This document shows positions 16,690 to 26,273 of a stretch of DNA of 64,000 nucleotides, in pieces. Where the stretch lies: contig NZ_CP107904.1 of the NCBI RefSeq assembly GCF_036013975.1, forward strand, positions 1,240,001 to 1,304,000. The letters are read 5' to 3'. The position numbers and the translations under genes are program-made. Each line of letters begins with the position of its first letter. Position 1 is the first letter of the stretch. This stretch comes from Kitasatospora sp. NBC_00458. Lineage in GTDB: Bacteria; Actinomycetota; Actinomycetes; Streptomycetales; Streptomycetaceae. Below the pieces are notes generated by a model. It did not search any database and was not told the DNA's origin. It worked only from the letters and a program-made list of their open reading frames with translations.

Positions 16690-18927
16690 TCACGGGTAGG
16701 ACACCACCGTCGACGGCGTGGTGGAGGTGCCGGAGGTGGCGGCACCGGTGCCGTTGATCACGTGCTCGAACTGCCCGTTGCCGCCGAGCGACACCACCGA
16801 CAGGCCGTGGAACCGCACGCCCGGCCGGACCGGGGCCTCGAATCCGTGGTCCATCCGGATGGTCGGGTCGACGTTGAAGTAGCAGTAGCTGCCGAGGCCC
16901 CACCCTTCGTGGACGGCGACGCCGTCTCCCACCTTGTACGCGGCGAAGCCCTTGGTGGCGCCGTTCTGCACGGCGGCCTGGTTCGGGGCGTCGTAGGCGA
17001 TCTCGTTCTGGAAGAAGATCGTCCGGCCGCGTTCGCCGGTCCACTCGACGTCGTACTTCTTGAAGTGCTCGACGAAGAGGCCGGTGGCGAGCACGTCGTC
17101 CCCGCGGACCAGCAGGCCGTAGTCGGAGGGGTTGACGGTCCAGCCCACCCCGGCGCCGTGGTCCGCGCGCCAGATCCAGGTGTGGTCGATGACGACGTCG
17201 TCGCTGTTGACGACGATGCCGGCGGTCGCCGAACCGGGGCCCGCCCCGCCGACCCGGACGAAGACGTCCTGCAGCGTGGTCGGGTCGGCCGCGTGGTCGG
17301 CGGCGGCGCCGTCCGGGCCGACCTGCACCAGCGACGGCGAGGCGACCGGGCCCGCGTCGACCAGCAGCCCGGCCAGCCGGACGCCGTCCACGTCGGCGAC
17401 CCGGATCGCGGTCACCCCGTTGTCGGGGACCACGGTCGCCAGGCCGAGGCCGAGCACCACCGTGCCGGGCCGGGTCACCTCGATCGGCCGGTCGACGTGG
17501 TAGACGCCGGGGGTGAAGAGCAGGTCCAGGCCCTGGGCGAGCGCGGTGTTGACGGTGGCGGCGGTGGCACCGGGCTTGACCAGGTAGAACTGGGTGAGCG
17601 GCCGCGAGGTGCCCTGCGGGGCGCCGTCCCAGGAGACCCCGCGGGCGTCGGTCCGCTTGGCCGGGACGAAGACCCGGTACTCGTTGCCGTCCAGGTAGAG
17701 GAACGGCTTCTCGCGGGAGACCGGGGTGGTGTCGAGCGTGGTGTAGGGCGGGTTCGGGAAGCCCTGCGCGGGCGCGCCCTGGACGCCGGAGAACACCTGG
17801 TTCCAGACGCCGTTGGAGAAGCCGCCGATGGCGCTGTCCCGGGTGTACCACTGCTGCTGCGAGTAGTTGCCGACGCCGCCGTCGATCCGGCTGTCGGCGA
17901 TGTAGCCGCCGCTGGCCCAGCCGTAGCCGTTCGGGGCGAGGTCGAGTCCGCCGCGGACGTGCATCCGGCGGAACGGCGCGGCCTGGGCGACGGCCCAGCG
18001 GTCGGTGCCGCTGACGGGGTTGAGCGCGAGGTTCTCGGCGGAGCGCCAGAAGTTCTGCGTCGCGTTGCCGTTGAACCAGCCGGCGTCCACGGTGACGTCG
18101 CCGTCGATCGTGGTGTCGTCGGGCTTCAGGCCGAGGCCCGCGACCGAGGTGTAGAAGCCGAGTTGGACGTTGAGGTTCCGGTAGCCGCCCGGCTTGAAGA
18201 GCAGTGCGTACCGCTCGGGGCCGAACTGGTTGGCCTCCTGCTTGCGGAAGACCTCGTCGGCCTTGGCCTGGATGCCGGGCGTGGCGGGGTCGAAGACCAG
18301 GACGTTGGGTCCCAGGTCGCCGCCGCCCTGCACCGGGGGCACGCCCGGACCGTCCGTGGCCGCGACCCGGAACTCCCAGAGCGAGTAGCCGTATCCGGTG
18401 CCCCGGGCGAGGCCGGCGATCCGGACGTGGCGCCCGCTGCCGGACACCGTGAGGGTCTCGGTGCCGCCGGTGGCGTTCGCGGTGGAGTACAGCGTCCGCC
18501 AGGTGGTGCCGTCGTCCGAGGACTCGATCCGGTACGAGCGCCCGTACGCCGCCTCCCAGACGAGTTCGACGCGGCACAGCCGGCGGACGGAGCCGAGGTC
18601 GACCTGCAGCCACTGCGGATCGGCGAACGCCGAGGACCAGCGGGTCCCGGGGTCGCCGTCCACGGCGTTGGCGGCGGACAGACCGGCGTTCTCGACGGAG
18701 GAGGCGGTGGCGGGCCGCCCCCTGGCCGCGTCGGCGGCGCCGCACGCGGCCGCGGCGCCCTGCGGGGACGCCGCCCCTGCGGACACGGACACCGCACCGG
18801 CGGGGGCGGCCGGTCCGGCGAACGCGGCCGGCCCGGGCAGGGCGAGGGCGGCGGCCGCGAGCAGGGCCAGGCCGATCCGGGCGATCGGCGCCGGACGTGG
18901 ACGTGGACGTGCTGAGGTGAGCCTCAT
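16690..18927 (-). CDS. Secreted F5/8 type C domain protein with GH55-like beta-helix region
   Basis: A 745-residue exported protein. A basic leader and signal peptide (IGLALLAAAALALPGPAAFA) precede a discoidin/F5-8 type C module at about residues 55-185 (SSVENAGLSAANAVDGDPGT, WLQVDLG). The rest is a long repeat-rich region with PERYALLFKPGGY, FLYLDGNEYRVFVPAKR and VAVHEGWGLGSY, matching a streptomycete family often labelled coagulation factor or adenylyl cyclase. I read it as related to GH55 exo-beta-1,3-glucanases; the glutamate in HEGWG (about residue 672) is a candidate catalytic acid by inference only. ATG 18927 follows GGAGGAG. It is downstream of the ROK regulator on the same strand and opposite a sugar importer plus beta-glucosidase, which fits depolymerisation of beta-glucan outside the cell. 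Confidence 0.7.
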   Translation of the reverse strand: MRLTSARPRPRPAPIARIGLALLAAAALALPGPAAFAGPAAPAGAVSVSAGAASPQGAAAACGAADAARGRPATASSVENAGLSAANAVDGDPGTRWSSAFADPQWLQVDLGSVRRLCRVELVWEAAYGRSYRIESSDDGTTWRTLYSTANATGGTETLTVSGSGRHVRIAGLARGTGYGYSLWEFRVAATDGPGVPPVQGGGDLGPNVLVFDPATPGIQAKADEVFRKQEANQFGPERYALLFKPGGYRNLNVQLGFYTSVAGLGLKPDDTTIDGDVTVDAGWFNGNATQNFWRSAENLALNPVSGTDRWAVAQAAPFRRMHVRGGLDLAPNGYGWASGGYIADSRIDGGVGNYSQQQWYTRDSAIGGFSNGVWNQVFSGVQGAPAQGFPNPPYTTLDTTPVSREKPFLYLDGNEYRVFVPAKRTDARGVSWDGAPQGTSRPLTQFYLVKPGATAATVNTALAQGLDLLFTPGVYHVDRPIEVTRPGTVVLGLGLATVVPDNGVTAIRVADVDGVRLAGLLVDAGPVASPSLVQVGPDGAAADHAADPTTLQDVFVRVGGAGPGSATAGIVVNSDDVVIDHTWIWRADHGAGVGWTVNPSDYGLLVRGDDVLATGLFVEHFKKYDVEWTGERGRTIFFQNEIAYDAPNQAAVQNGATKGFAAYKVGDGVAVHEGWGLGSYCYFNVDPTIRMDHGFEAPVRPGVRFHGLSVVSLGGNGQFEHVINGTGAATSGTSTTPSTVVSYP

Positions 18928-18942
18928 ATGGGCTTCTCCTCC

Positions 18943-18967
18943 GGGTGGGGGTGGGTGGGTGTGGGGG
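18943..18967 (+). other. G-quadruplex-like tract just upstream of the GH55-like start
   Basis: Five G-runs of 3, 5, 3, 3 and 5 bases are separated by single T bases or TGT, a textbook quadruplex pattern. It lies on the template strand 16-40 bp before the start codon, within the probable 5' leader. Confidence 0.4.
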
Positions 18968-19109
18968 CGCACGCCCGTGCCCGGCCCGGTGCGGGCACCG
19001 GGCGGTGGGGTGACGACGGGGCGGCTCGGCGGCTCGGCGGGTCCGCGTGCCGCCGGGCCCGGGTGGGGCGGACCGGCAGCGCGGACCGCCGCGACGGGCG
19101 GTCACCGGG

Positions 19110-19145
19110 GACGTGCCGAACGACGTGCCGAAGGACGTGCCGGGG
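19110..19145. repeat. Three-unit 12-bp tandem repeat
   Basis: GACGTGCCGAAC, GACGTGCCGAAG and GACGTGCCGGGG follow each other without gaps. It is a minor minisatellite. Confidence 0.6.
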
Positions 19146-19233
19146 TGCCGTCGGCCCGCCGTCCGGGCCCGGGGAGCACCCCCTGACCGGGAGTCTCGGG
19201 GCTGCCGATCGGGGGTGTCAACCCTTCGCACCG

Positions 19234-19246
19234 GCTTTCCTCACAC
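19234..19246. promoter_or_regulatory. Element shared with the importer promoter
   Basis: GCTTTCCTCACAC matches GCTTTTCTCACAC at 20597-20609 at 12 of 13 positions, and the next bases (CGTGAA / GTTAAA) are also similar. It lies about 310 bp upstream of the GH55-like start. A common ROK-regulator site is a reasonable but untested explanation. Confidence 0.35.
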
Positions 19247-19290
19247 CGTGAACTAGCTTGTACCGCAACGATTTACGGCGTCCTCCGAGG

Positions 19291-20547
19291 TCAGGCCCGG
19301 ACCTCCGGGACCACCCGGGCCGGGTGCGCGGACCGGACCGGGAGCTCTCCCCCGGACTCCAGGAAGTCGGAGAGCGGCAGCGTCGCGGCGCCGAGTGTGA
19401 CCGCCTCGGGCCCGAGGGTCCCGAGCACGATCGAGGTCTGCTCGCGGGGGAAGCGCAGCGCGTACCGGGTGGCCGCCGCGCGGATCGCCGGCAGCAGCCG
19501 GGGGCCGAGCAGCAGGCCCGCCCAGCCGCCGATCACGATCCGCTCCGGGTTGAACAGGTTGACCAGGTCGGCGATGGCCGCGCCGAGGTACTCCGCGGCC
19601 TCCGCGAGCAGCGCACCGGCGGCCGGTTCGTCCGCCTCGGCGGCCGCGAGCAGGGCGGCCAGCCCCGCCTTCTCGCCGTCGCCGGGCGGCGCCGCACCCC
19701 ACCGCTCCACCAGCGCCTCGGCGCCGACGTAGGCCTCCAGGCAGCCGTGCGCGCCGCAGCGGCAGCGGCGTCCGCCGACGTGGACCTTGGTGTGGCCCCA
19801 TTCGCCCGCGCTGCTGGTGGCCCCCCGGAAGCGGGCGCCGTCGGCGATCACACAGGCCCCGACGCCGGAGCCGAACAGGGCGATCACCGCGTGCCGCAGG
19901 CCGCGCCCGGCGCCGAACCACATCTCGGCCTGGCCGAGCGTCTTGGCGCCGTTGTCGACGAAGAGCGGCAGGTCGGTGCCGGCCCGCAGGAGCCGGCCGA
20001 GCGGGACGGCGTCCCAGCCGACGGTCTGGCCGTGCACCACGATCCCGAGGCCGTCCGAGGCGGGGTCGCCCTGTTCGACGATGCCCGGCACGCCGATGCC
20101 GACGCCGAGCACGGTGGCCGGGTCGGTGCCGGTGCGCTCCAGCACCTCGGCCAGTCCGGCGAGGATCAGGTCGACCACGTGGTCGACGTCGTGGCCGCGG
20201 CCGGACAACGGGTGGTCGCTGGCGGCCAGTTCGGTCCGGGCCAGGTCGAACAGGGCGACCCTGACCTGGGTCTCCCCGACGTCCACACCCACCAGGTGGG
20301 CCCGGCCGGCGGCCACCCGGAGCAGGATCCGGGGGCGGCCGCCGTCCGACTCGACCGAGCCGCACTCCTCGATCAGCCCGTCGGCGAGCAGTTCGCCGGT
20401 GACGTTGCTGATCGAGCCGGCGCTGAGCCCGGTGACCGCTCCCAGCTCCTGGCGGCTCAGCGGCCCGTCGAAGTACAGCCGCCGCAGCAGCGTCGACCGG
20501 CTGCCTCTGCGCAGGTCACGCACCGTCTTCTTGCCTCGCGGGGTCAT
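19291..20547 (-). CDS. ROK-family transcriptional regulator
   Basis: A 418-residue sugar-responsive regulator. An N-terminal winged helix (about residues 15-70: LSRQELGAVTGLSAGSISNV) is fused to a ROK domain with GVDVGETQVRVALFD and the zinc-binding motif CRCGAHGCLE. The DNA-binding domain separates it from ROK kinases, although the DxGxT phosphate loop is kept. ATG 20547 is preceded by AGGAGGGAG; an earlier ATG at 20607 is inside the promoter region. It is divergent from the sugar importer and beta-glucosidase operon and upstream of the GH55-like gene, so it is the likely repressor of this locus. The ligand is probably a sugar or sugar phosphate from the imported oligosaccharide. Confidence 0.9.
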   Translation of the reverse strand: MTPRGKKTVRDLRRGSRSTLLRRLYFDGPLSRQELGAVTGLSAGSISNVTGELLADGLIEECGSVESDGGRPRILLRVAAGRAHLVGVDVGETQVRVALFDLARTELAASDHPLSGRGHDVDHVVDLILAGLAEVLERTGTDPATVLGVGIGVPGIVEQGDPASDGLGIVVHGQTVGWDAVPLGRLLRAGTDLPLFVDNGAKTLGQAEMWFGAGRGLRHAVIALFGSGVGACVIADGARFRGATSSAGEWGHTKVHVGGRRCRCGAHGCLEAYVGAEALVERWGAAPPGDGEKAGLAALLAAAEADEPAAGALLAEAAEYLGAAIADLVNLFNPERIVIGGWAGLLLGPRLLPAIRAAATRYALRFPREQTSIVLGTLGPEAVTLGAATLPLSDFLESGGELPVRSAHPARVVPEVRA

Positions 20548-20587
20548 GGGTCTCCCTCCTGATCCGAATCTATCGCTGTCCGAACCC

Positions 20588-20616
20588 TTGACGGAAGCTT
20601 TTCTCACACGTTAAAT
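20588..20616 (+). promoter_or_regulatory. Promoter of the beta-glucoside importer operon
   Basis: TTGACG (20588-20593) and TTAAAT (20611-20616) are separated by 17 bp, a good housekeeping promoter facing the importer. The shared element GCTTTTCTCACAC (20597-20609) lies in the spacer, where a bound repressor would block polymerase. Confidence 0.55.
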
Positions 20617-20634
20617 CACGGCCTGAAGTAAGCA

Positions 20635-20653
20635 GTGAAGCACGGTACTTCAC
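20635..20653. promoter_or_regulatory. Inverted repeat GTGAAG-N7-CTTCAC
   Basis: A 19-bp palindrome begins about 19 bp after the -10 box of the importer promoter. Position and symmetry fit an operator for the divergent ROK regulator. Confidence 0.5.
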
Positions 20654-20794
20654 CTCCACGGCAAACCCGCGCCGTGCCCCGCCGGGCAGCTCGCCACCCC
20701 GAGCCCCGCCCGCACCCCCGCCCGCACCCACCCTCCCGTCCCCCTGCCGGGACGCCCGCACCCACCACCCACACCCGAGAGGGGCAAATCCGCC

Positions 20795-22105
20795 ATGCCC
20801 ATCAGCCGTGCCGCCGCGGCAGCCGTCCTGGCCGCCACCCTGGTCCTCACCGCCACCGCCTGCGGCGGGGGTTCCCCGTCCGGCGGAGGGGGCGACGGCA
20901 CCCCCGGCACGCTCACCTACTGGGCCTCCAACCAGGGCACCAGCCTGGAGAACGACCGCCAGGTGCTGGAACCGGAGCTGAAGAGGTTCGAGCAGCAGAC
21001 CGGCATCAAAGTGAAGCTGGAGGTCATCCCCTGGTCCGACCTGCTCAACCGGATCCTCGCCGCCGCCACCTCCGGCCAGGGCCCCGACGTGCTCAACATC
21101 GGCAACACCTGGTCCGCCTCCCTCCAGGCCACCGGCGCCCTGCGCCCCTTCGACCAGGCCGCCTTCGAACGGATCGGCGGCAAGGAGCGCTTCCTGCCCG
21201 CCGCCCTGGGCTCGGCCGGCGCCGCGGGCAAGGACCCGGCCGCCGTCCCGCTCTACTCGATGGCCTACGGCCTCTACTACAACAGGAAGCTCTTCGCCGA
21301 GGCCGGCATCGAACGCCCCCCGGCCACCTGGGACGAACTGGTCGCCGACGGCCGCAAGCTCACCGCGGGCGGCCGTTACGGCCTCGCCCTGGAGGGCGGC
21401 AACGTCTCCGAGAACGTCCACCACGCCTTCACCCTCGCCAAGCAGCACGGCACCGACTTCTTCGCCGCCGGCAAGCCCGCCTTCGACAGCCCGGGCGCCG
21501 TCGCCGCCGTCAAGCAGTACGTCGACCTGCTCGGCACCGAGAAGATCGTCGCCCCCGGGAACGCCGAGTACGCCAACAACCAGTCCGTGACCGACTTCGC
21601 CACCGGCAAGGCCGCCATGCTGATGTGGCAGGCCGCCGGCGCCAACCTCGCCTCGCACGGCATGAAGCCCGAGGACTACGGCGTCGCGCCCGTCCCCGCA
21701 CCGGCCGGCGCCACCGGCGACCGCGCCACCACCTCCATGGTCGCCGGCATCAACCTCGCCGTCTTCCGGAACACCCGGAACACCGACGGGGCGCTCTCGT
21801 TCGTGAAGTTCATGACCGGCACCGAGGAGCAGATCCGCCTCAACAAGGCCTACGGCACGATCCCCCCGGCCAAGGACGCCCAGGCCGACCCGGCCTTCGC
21901 CACCCCCGAACTCGCCTCCCTCACCGCCGTCCTGTCCGGCAGCGCCCTGCCGCTCCCGCAGGTCGCCGACGAGAGCCAGTTCGAGACCCTGGTCGGCACC
22001 GCCGTCAAGAACCTGCTCGCCGCGGCCGCCGCCGGCAAACCCGCCACCGACGACTCCGTGAAGGCCGAACTCACCAAGGCCCAGCAGCAGATGCCGGCCA
22101 ACTGA
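20795..22105 (+). CDS. Sugar ABC transporter substrate-binding lipoprotein
   Basis: A 436-residue extracellular solute-binding protein of the family-1 type. The N-terminus has a signal peptide with lipobox LTATAC, so the protein is lipid-anchored outside the membrane. Family signatures include NQGTSLENDRQ, GQGPDVLNIGNTWSASLQATGAL and PLYSMAYGLYYNRKLFAEAG. ATG 20795 follows GAGAGGGG. It starts an operon with two permeases and a GH1 beta-glucosidase; no ATPase is encoded, so a shared multi-sugar ATPase (MsiK type) is expected elsewhere. With the GH1 and the GH55-like enzyme, a beta-glucan oligosaccharide is the most likely ligand. Confidence 0.9.
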   Translation: MPISRAAAAAVLAATLVLTATACGGGSPSGGGGDGTPGTLTYWASNQGTSLENDRQVLEPELKRFEQQTGIKVKLEVIPWSDLLNRILAAATSGQGPDVLNIGNTWSASLQATGALRPFDQAAFERIGGKERFLPAALGSAGAAGKDPAAVPLYSMAYGLYYNRKLFAEAGIERPPATWDELVADGRKLTAGGRYGLALEGGNVSENVHHAFTLAKQHGTDFFAAGKPAFDSPGAVAAVKQYVDLLGTEKIVAPGNAEYANNQSVTDFATGKAAMLMWQAAGANLASHGMKPEDYGVAPVPAPAGATGDRATTSMVAGINLAVFRNTRNTDGALSFVKFMTGTEEQIRLNKAYGTIPPAKDAQADPAFATPELASLTAVLSGSALPLPQVADESQFETLVGTAVKNLLAAAAAGKPATDDSVKAELTKAQQQMPAN

Positions 22106-22106
22106 A

Positions 22107-23036
22107 GTGATCCGCACCCGACTCGCCCGCCTCCGCCCGCCCCGCACCGCGCTCCCCTACCTGCTGCTGCTCCCCGCCCTGCTCCTCGAACTCGCCGTCC
22201 ACCTGCTCCCGATGGTCGTCGGAGCGGTGATGAGCCTCAAGCGGCTCACCCAGTTCTTCATCCGCGACTGGTCCGCCGCCCCCTGGGCCGGGCTCGCCAA
22301 CTACCGCACGGCGGTGGACTTCCACGCCCCGGTCGGCCGCGCCCTGCTGCACTCGTTCTGGGTCACCTGCGCGTTCACCGTCCTCGCCGTCGGCCTCTCC
22401 TGGCTGATCGGCACGGCCGCCGCCGTGCTGACCCAGGACTCCTTCCGCGGCCGCGGCCTGCTGCGCGCCCTGTTCCTGCTGCCCTACGCGCTGCCGGTCT
22501 ACGCGGCCGTCATCACCTGGTCGTTCATGTTCCAGCGCGACACCGGCCTGATCAACCACGTCCTGCACGACCAGCTCCACCTGGTCGACGACAAGCCGTT
22601 CTGGCTGATCGGCGACAACAGCTTCACCGCACTGGTCACCGTCTCGGTCTGGCGCAGCTGGCCGTTCGCCTTCCTCACCCTCACCGCCGGACTGCAGAAC
22701 ATCCCGCGCGAACTCTACGAGGCCGCGGCCCTGGACGGCGCCGGGACCTGGCAGCAGATCCGCCGGATCACCCTGCCCTCGCTGCGCCCGGTCAACCTGG
22801 TGCTGGTGCTGGTGCTCTTCCTCTGGACCTTCAACGACTTCAACACGCCGTACGTCCTGTTCGGCCGCTCGGCCCCGGAGGCCGCCGACCTCGTCTCCGT
22901 GCACATCTACCAGTCCTCCTTCGTCACCTGGAACTTCGGCGCGGGCTCGGCGATGTCCGTCCTGCTGCTGCTCTTCCTGCTCCTGGTGACCTCCGGCTAC
23001 CTCCTGCTCACCTCGCGCCGGAAGGACGCAGCATGA
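22107..23036 (+). CDS. Sugar ABC transporter permease (MalF type)
   Basis: A 309-residue inner-membrane protein with six hydrophobic segments and the EAA loop ([20 protein letters not shown]), the site that contacts the ATPase. It pairs with the next permease to form the translocation pore. The GTG start lies one base after the stop of the binding-protein gene, which indicates translational coupling, and the gene overlaps the next permease by 4 bp. Confidence 0.9.
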   Translation: MIRTRLARLRPPRTALPYLLLLPALLLELAVHLLPMVVGAVMSLKRLTQFFIRDWSAAPWAGLANYRTAVDFHAPVGRALLHSFWVTCAFTVLAVGLSWLIGTAAAVLTQDSFRGRGLLRALFLLPYALPVYAAVITWSFMFQRDTGLINHVLHDQLHLVDDKPFWLIGDNSFTALVTVSVWRSWPFAFLTLTAGLQNIPRELYEAAALDGAGTWQQIRRITLPSLRPVNLVLVLVLFLWTFNDFNTPYVLFGRSAPEAADLVSVHIYQSSFVTWNFGAGSAMSVLLLLFLLLVTSGYLLLTSRRKDAA

Positions 23037-23875
23037 TCAACCCTCCCGCGTCCTTCCGCTGGACCCGCCGCATCGTCCTCGGCGCACTCGCCGTCTTCGC
23101 CCTCGTCCCCGTCCTGGTGATGCTGAGCAGCTCGCTCAAGCCGCTCCGGGACGTCCAGGGGCCGTTCCGCTGGATCCCCAGCACCGTGACCCTCCGGCCG
23201 TACCTGGACATCTGGCGGACCGTCCCGCTCGGCCGGTACCTGGTCAACTCCCTGATCGTGGCCGGCGGGGCGACGGTCTGCTCGGTGCTGGTCGCGATCC
23301 TCGCGGCGTACGCGGTCAGCCGCTACCGCTTCCGGGGGCGGCGGTTCTTCACCGTCACCGTGCTCTCCACCCAGATGTTCCCCGGCATCCTGTTCCTGCT
23401 GCCGCTCTTCCTGATCTTCGTCAACGTCGGCAACGCGACCGGCGTCGCGCTGTACGGCAGCCGCGGCGGCCTGATCCTCACCTACCTGACCTTCTCGCTG
23501 CCGTTCTCGATCTGGATGCTGGTCGGCTACTTCGACTCCATCCCCCGCGACCTCGACGAGGCCGCGCTGGTCGACGGCTGCGGACCGCTCCAGGCCCTGG
23601 TCCGGATCATCGTCCCGGCCGCGGTGCCCGGCATCGTCGCCGTCGCCGTGTACGCCTTCATGACGGCGTGGGGCGAGGTGCTGTTCGCCTCGGTCCTCAC
23701 CGACGACGAGACCCGCACGCTGGCCGTCGGACTCCAGGGCTACGCCACCCTCAACGACGTCTACTGGAACCAGGTGATGGCCGCCTCGCTCGTGGTGAGC
23801 GTGCCGGTGGTGGCCGGGTTCCTGCTCCTCCAGCGGTACCTGGTCGCCGGCCTCACCGCCGGAGCGGTCAAGTGA
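23033..23875 (+). CDS. Sugar ABC transporter permease (MalG type)
   Basis: A 280-residue membrane permease with the EAA loop ([20 protein letters not shown]) and the MalG-type C-terminal half. Its ATG overlaps the stop of the upstream permease (ATGA at 23033-23036), so the two are translated together. It completes the importer except for the ATPase. About 170 bases of proline/alanine-coding-like sequence without a gene separate it from the GH1 enzyme. Confidence 0.9.
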   Translation: MINPPASFRWTRRIVLGALAVFALVPVLVMLSSSLKPLRDVQGPFRWIPSTVTLRPYLDIWRTVPLGRYLVNSLIVAGGATVCSVLVAILAAYAVSRYRFRGRRFFTVTVLSTQMFPGILFLLPLFLIFVNVGNATGVALYGSRGGLILTYLTFSLPFSIWMLVGYFDSIPRDLDEAALVDGCGPLQALVRIIVPAAVPGIVAVAVYAFMTAWGEVLFASVLTDDETRTLAVGLQGYATLNDVYWNQVMAASLVVSVPVVAGFLLLQRYLVAGLTAGAVK

Positions 23876-24045
23876 GCGCCGCCGCCGCTCCGCGAGCCCC
23901 CCGGTTCCCGGCCGCCCCGCCCCCGGCCGCCCCGCCCCCGGACTCCCCGCTCCCGGCCGCCCGCTCCGCCGGCTCCACCCGCGTCCGATCCGCCCGCGTC
24001 CGTGCCGACGGCGCCCCCGACCCGCAGACCCCCGAAAGGCACCCC

Positions 24046-25395
24046 GTGACCGACCTCAGCGTGCTGAGCTCCCTGCCCGACGACTTCCTCTGGGGCGCGG
24101 CCACCGCCGCCTACCAGATCGAGGGAGCCGTGGACGCCGACGGCCGCGCCCCCTCCATCTGGGACACCTTCGCGCACACCCCCGGCCGGGTCGCGGGCGG
24201 CGACACCGGCGACACCGCCTGCGACCACTACCGCCGCTGGCCCGAGGACATCGCCCTGATGCGACGGCTCGGCCTGGACGCCTACCGGTTCTCGATCGCC
24301 TGGCCGCGCGTCGTGCCCCGAGCCGACGACCGGGTCAACCAGGCCGGCCTCGACTTCTACGACCGCCTGGTGGACGCCCTGCTCGCCGCCGGCATCCGGC
24401 CCTTCCCCACCCTCTACCACTGGGACCTCCCGCAGGCCCAGCAGGACCGCGGCGGGTGGCCCGTCCGGGAGACCGCCGAACGCTTCGCCGAGTACACGGC
24501 CGTGGTCGCGGCCCGCCTCGGCGACCGGGTCACCGACTGGGCGACCCTCAACGAGCCGCTCTGCTCCGCCTGGATCGGCCACCTCGACGGCGCCATGGCC
24601 CCGGGCCTGACCGACCTCACCGCCGCCGTCCGCGCCTCCTACCACCTGCACCTCGGCCACGGCCTGGCCGTGCAGGTGCTGCGCGAGACCGTCCGCGACG
24701 CGCGGATCGGCATCGTCAACAACCTCAGCCCGATCGAGCCCGCCACCGCCTCCGAGGCCGACCGCGCCGCCGCCGACCGCGCCGACGGCCACGTCAACCG
24801 GTGGTGGCTGGACCCGGTCCTCGGCCACGGCTACCCCGAGGACATGCGCGAGGTCTACGGCGTCGACCTCCCCGAGCGCGACGGCGACCCGGAACTGATC
24901 GGCGCCCCGCTCGACTGGCTCGGCCTCAACTACTACTTCCGCCAGATCGTCGCCGACGACCCCACCGGGCCCGCCCCGTACGCCCGCCAGCTGCCCGGCC
25001 CCAACCCCGACCGGACCGCCATGCCCTGGGAGGTGCACGCCCCCGGCCTGGAGCAGCTGCTGCTCCGGCTCACCCACGAGTACGGCGTCGAGCGGATCCA
25101 CGTGACCGAGAACGGCGCCGCCTACCGCGACAGCGTCTCCGCCGACGGCACCGTCCACGACCCCGAGCGCACCGCCTACCTCGAACAGCACCTCGCCGCC
25201 TGCGCCCGCGCCGTCGCCCAGGGCGCCCCGCTGGCCGGCTACTTCGCCTGGTCGCTGCTGGACAACTTCGAGTGGGCGTACGGGTACGACAAGCGCTTCG
25301 GGCTCGTCCACGTCGACTACCCGACCCAGCGGCGCACCGTCAAGACCAGCGGCCTCCGGTACTCGGACCTGATCGCCGCCCACCGGCAGCGCTGA
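24046..25395 (+). CDS. GH1 beta-glucosidase
   Basis: A 449-residue glycoside hydrolase family 1 enzyme without a signal peptide, so it acts on imported sugar. The acid/base glutamate is in TLNEP (Glu170) and the nucleophile in VTENG (Glu355). The N-terminal [16 protein letters not shown] and C-terminal [20 protein letters not shown] motifs are canonical. GTG 24046 is preceded by AAAGG. By family it releases glucose from beta-linked disaccharides and short oligosaccharides. It is the last gene of the importer operon and is followed by a strong hairpin, so it probably processes the transported ligand. Confidence 0.94.
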   Translation: MTDLSVLSSLPDDFLWGAATAAYQIEGAVDADGRAPSIWDTFAHTPGRVAGGDTGDTACDHYRRWPEDIALMRRLGLDAYRFSIAWPRVVPRADDRVNQAGLDFYDRLVDALLAAGIRPFPTLYHWDLPQAQQDRGGWPVRETAERFAEYTAVVAARLGDRVTDWATLNEPLCSAWIGHLDGAMAPGLTDLTAAVRASYHLHLGHGLAVQVLRETVRDARIGIVNNLSPIEPATASEADRAAADRADGHVNRWWLDPVLGHGYPEDMREVYGVDLPERDGDPELIGAPLDWLGLNYYFRQIVADDPTGPAPYARQLPGPNPDRTAMPWEVHAPGLEQLLLRLTHEYGVERIHVTENGAAYRDSVSADGTVHDPERTAYLEQHLAACARAVAQGAPLAGYFAWSLLDNFEWAYGYDKRFGLVHVDYPTQRRTVKTSGLRYSDLIAAHRQR

Positions 25396-25415
25396 GACCG
25401 CACGGGCGGGCGGGC

Positions 25416-25465
25416 GGCGGGGCAGGCGGGCGGGTCCGTCCGGGGCACCGCCCGCCTGCCCCGCC
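25416..25465. terminator. Hairpin terminator after the GH1 operon
   Basis: An 18-bp perfect stem (25416-25433 with 25448-25465) lies 20 bases after the beta-glucosidase stop. Confidence 0.7.
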
Positions 25466-25628
25466 CCCTCGTCCCCTTGTCTCGCTCGCCCCCTCGTCGC
25501 CCCGCTCCGCGTCCGGCGGCGGCCGACGAAAACCGGTGGTCCGGGCAGGCGGGCGGTACTACGCTCCGGACACCCGGCACGCGCCGGAGCCCTCCTCCCC
25601 CCCCTGCCCCGGAACCGGACCGCCCCCG

Positions 25629-26273
25629 ATGACCGACGCCCTCCTCTCCGGACTCCTCGCCGGTTACGGCATCGCCATGCCGGTCGGCGCGATCTCCGTC
25701 CTGATCGTCACCCTCGCCTCACGCGACTCCCTCGGCCGCGGCATGGCCGCCGCCCTGGGCGTGGCCACCGCCGACGGCCTCTACGCGCTGGCCGCGGTGC
25801 TCGGCGGAGCGACGCTCGCCCGGCTGATCACCCCGGCCGCGGGCTACCTGGAGCTCCTGGCCGCCGGGGTGCTCGCCGTCCTCGCCGTCCGCGGACTGCG
25901 CGGCGTCCTCCGCGCGTACCGGCGGGAGGGGGACGCCGCGGGACCGGGCGGCGGCGGGCCCTCCGCCCCCGCCGACGGCTCGCCGTGGCGGACCTACACG
26001 GCCCTGGTCGGCCTGACCCTGCTCAACCCGCTCACCGTGGTCTACTTCGGCGCCCTGGTGGTGGGCGGGCGGACCGGCCCCGACTCCTTCGGGCACGGCC
26101 TGGCGTTCGTCCTCGCCGCCTTCGCCGCCTCGGCCAGCTGGCAGGCCCTGCTCGCCTCCGGCGGCGCCCTCCTCCGCCGTGCCCTCACGGGCCCGCGCGG
26201 CCGCCTGGCCACCGGCCTGGTCGGCCACGCCGTCGTGCTCGGCCTCGCCGCCCGCCTCGTCTGGCCCGTCTGA
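25629..26273 (+). CDS. LysE-family translocator
   Basis: A 214-residue membrane protein with about six transmembrane helices. The N-terminal segment GYGIAMPVGAISVLIV and the mid-protein LTLLNPLTVVYFGALV are the conserved repeats of LysE/RhtB amino-acid exporters. A glycine-rich cytoplasmic loop (about residues 108-122) separates the two halves. ATG 25629 has no strong Shine-Dalgarno. The family exports basic or other amino acids and analogues; the substrate is not evident. It stands alone, after the GH1 operon terminator. Confidence 0.85.
   Translation: MTDALLSGLLAGYGIAMPVGAISVLIVTLASRDSLGRGMAAALGVATADGLYALAAVLGGATLARLITPAAGYLELLAAGVLAVLAVRGLRGVLRAYRREGDAAGPGGGGPSAPADGSPWRTYTALVGLTLLNPLTVVYFGALVVGGRTGPDSFGHGLAFVLAAFAASASWQALLASGGALLRRALTGPRGRLATGLVGHAVVLGLAARLVWPV

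Larger units (their letters stand above)
18928..19290. other. Intergenic region upstream of the GH55-like gene
   Basis: This 363-base gap holds a G-quadruplex-like tract (18943-18967), a three-unit 12-bp repeat (19110-19145), and an AT-richer part (19230-19285) with an element resembling one in the importer promoter (19234-19246). No gene is supported. Confidence 0.5.

Noticed and set aside
19291-20547. ROK protein as a sugar kinase
   Set aside because: It has an N-terminal winged helix and lies divergent from a transporter operon; the true ROK kinase in the window is 55595-56620.
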